Of a stretch of 5,589 bases of DNA, positions 5,551 to 5,589 are shown piece by piece. The DNA is from Candidatus Altarchaeales archaeon A3 (lineage in GTDB: Archaea; Altiarchaeota; Altiarchaeia; Altiarchaeales; Altiarchaeaceae), in contig MTER01000084.1 in NCBI GenBank assembly GCA_002083985.1, forward strand, positions 1 through 5,589, written 5' to 3'. The translations under genes were made by a program, and so were the position numbers. The notes under the pieces are model-generated. The model was not told the origin of the DNA, did not search any database, and saw only the letters and a list, made by a program, of their open reading frames with translations. The first letter of the stretch is position 1. Each line of letters starts with the position of its first letter.

Positions 5551-5554
5551 AAAT
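5527..5554 (+). repeat. Inverted repeat over the 3' end of the deacetylase gene (hairpin 1)
   Basis: ATTTTCAAAAA (5527-5537) is the exact reverse complement of TTTTTGAAAAT (5544-5554), leaving a 6-nt loop, CGAAGT. The 11-bp stem is A/T-rich and contains the TGA stop codon in its right arm. No T-run follows, so it is not a standard intrinsic terminator. Confidence 0.7.
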
Positions 5555-5583
5555 CTCCGAGCAACAGCGAGGTAATTTTCAAA
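5546..5583 (+). terminator. Alternative hairpin at the end of the operon (possible terminator or regulatory structure, cut by window end)
   Basis: TTTGAAAAT (5546-5554) is the exact reverse complement of ATTTTCAAA (5575-5583), and CTC (5555-5557) can extend the stem against GAG (5569-5571) with a small bulge. The same left arm also pairs with 5527-5535, so hairpins 1 and 2 exclude each other. The position right after the last stop suits termination, but the window ends six bases later and no T-run is seen. It may instead be an end of a dispersed repeat. Confidence 0.4.
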
Positions 5584-5589
5584 TTTCTG

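Overview
The window is about 5.6 kb of strongly AT-rich DNA (roughly 30% G+C by eye), with every supported gene on the + strand. It reads as part of a surface-polysaccharide (capsule, O-antigen or exopolysaccharide-like) biosynthesis cluster. Ile is often ATA and Arg is mostly AGA/AGG. None of the genes has a clear Shine-Dalgarno sequence; starts sit behind A-rich leaders or directly after the previous stop. This fits a low-GC bacterium, for example a Bacteroidota-like or candidate-phylum lineage, or an archaeon. The families present occur in both domains, so no taxon is assigned.

Layout. Positions 1-252 are the 3' end of a polysaccharide-deacetylase-like gene with an Asn-rich repeat. It appears to be frameshifted at an A6 tract, and its expected C-terminus continues in another frame to 319. 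Positions 321-1382 encode a DUF354 protein (GT-B-like, related in fold to UDP-GlcNAc 2-epimerases and glycosyltransferases). A 623-bp gap follows (1383-2005). It holds a small, possibly truncated ORF, two copies of a hairpin-forming repeat of about 78 bp, and a 378-bp stretch bounded by 16-bp perfect inverted repeats with a second inverted pair inside it. This looks like non-coding mobile or repeat DNA, since no transposase is visible. Then come a PIG-L/LmbE zinc deacetylase (2006-2644), a WbqC-family protein (2697-3380), a GT4-type glycosyltransferase (3387-4583) and a NodB-type polysaccharide deacetylase (4585-5550). The window ends in a pair of mutually exclusive hairpins that overlap the last stop codon.

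How the genes may work together (inference). The GT4 enzyme would add a sugar to a lipid-linked glycan. The PIG-L enzyme would remove an N-acetyl group from an amino sugar, and WbqC, whose chemistry is not settled, may help modify that sugar. The NodB-type protein may deacetylate the glycan or a precursor. DUF354 is a probable sugar-nucleotide or glycosyl-transfer enzyme of unknown substrate. The last three genes are very tightly packed (6-nt and 1-nt gaps) and are likely one operon. The repeat-filled gap separates DUF354 from the downstream group.

I see no new multi-gene defence or RNA system. The most unusual material is the structured non-coding DNA at 1499-1990 and the alternating inverted repeats at 5527-5583.
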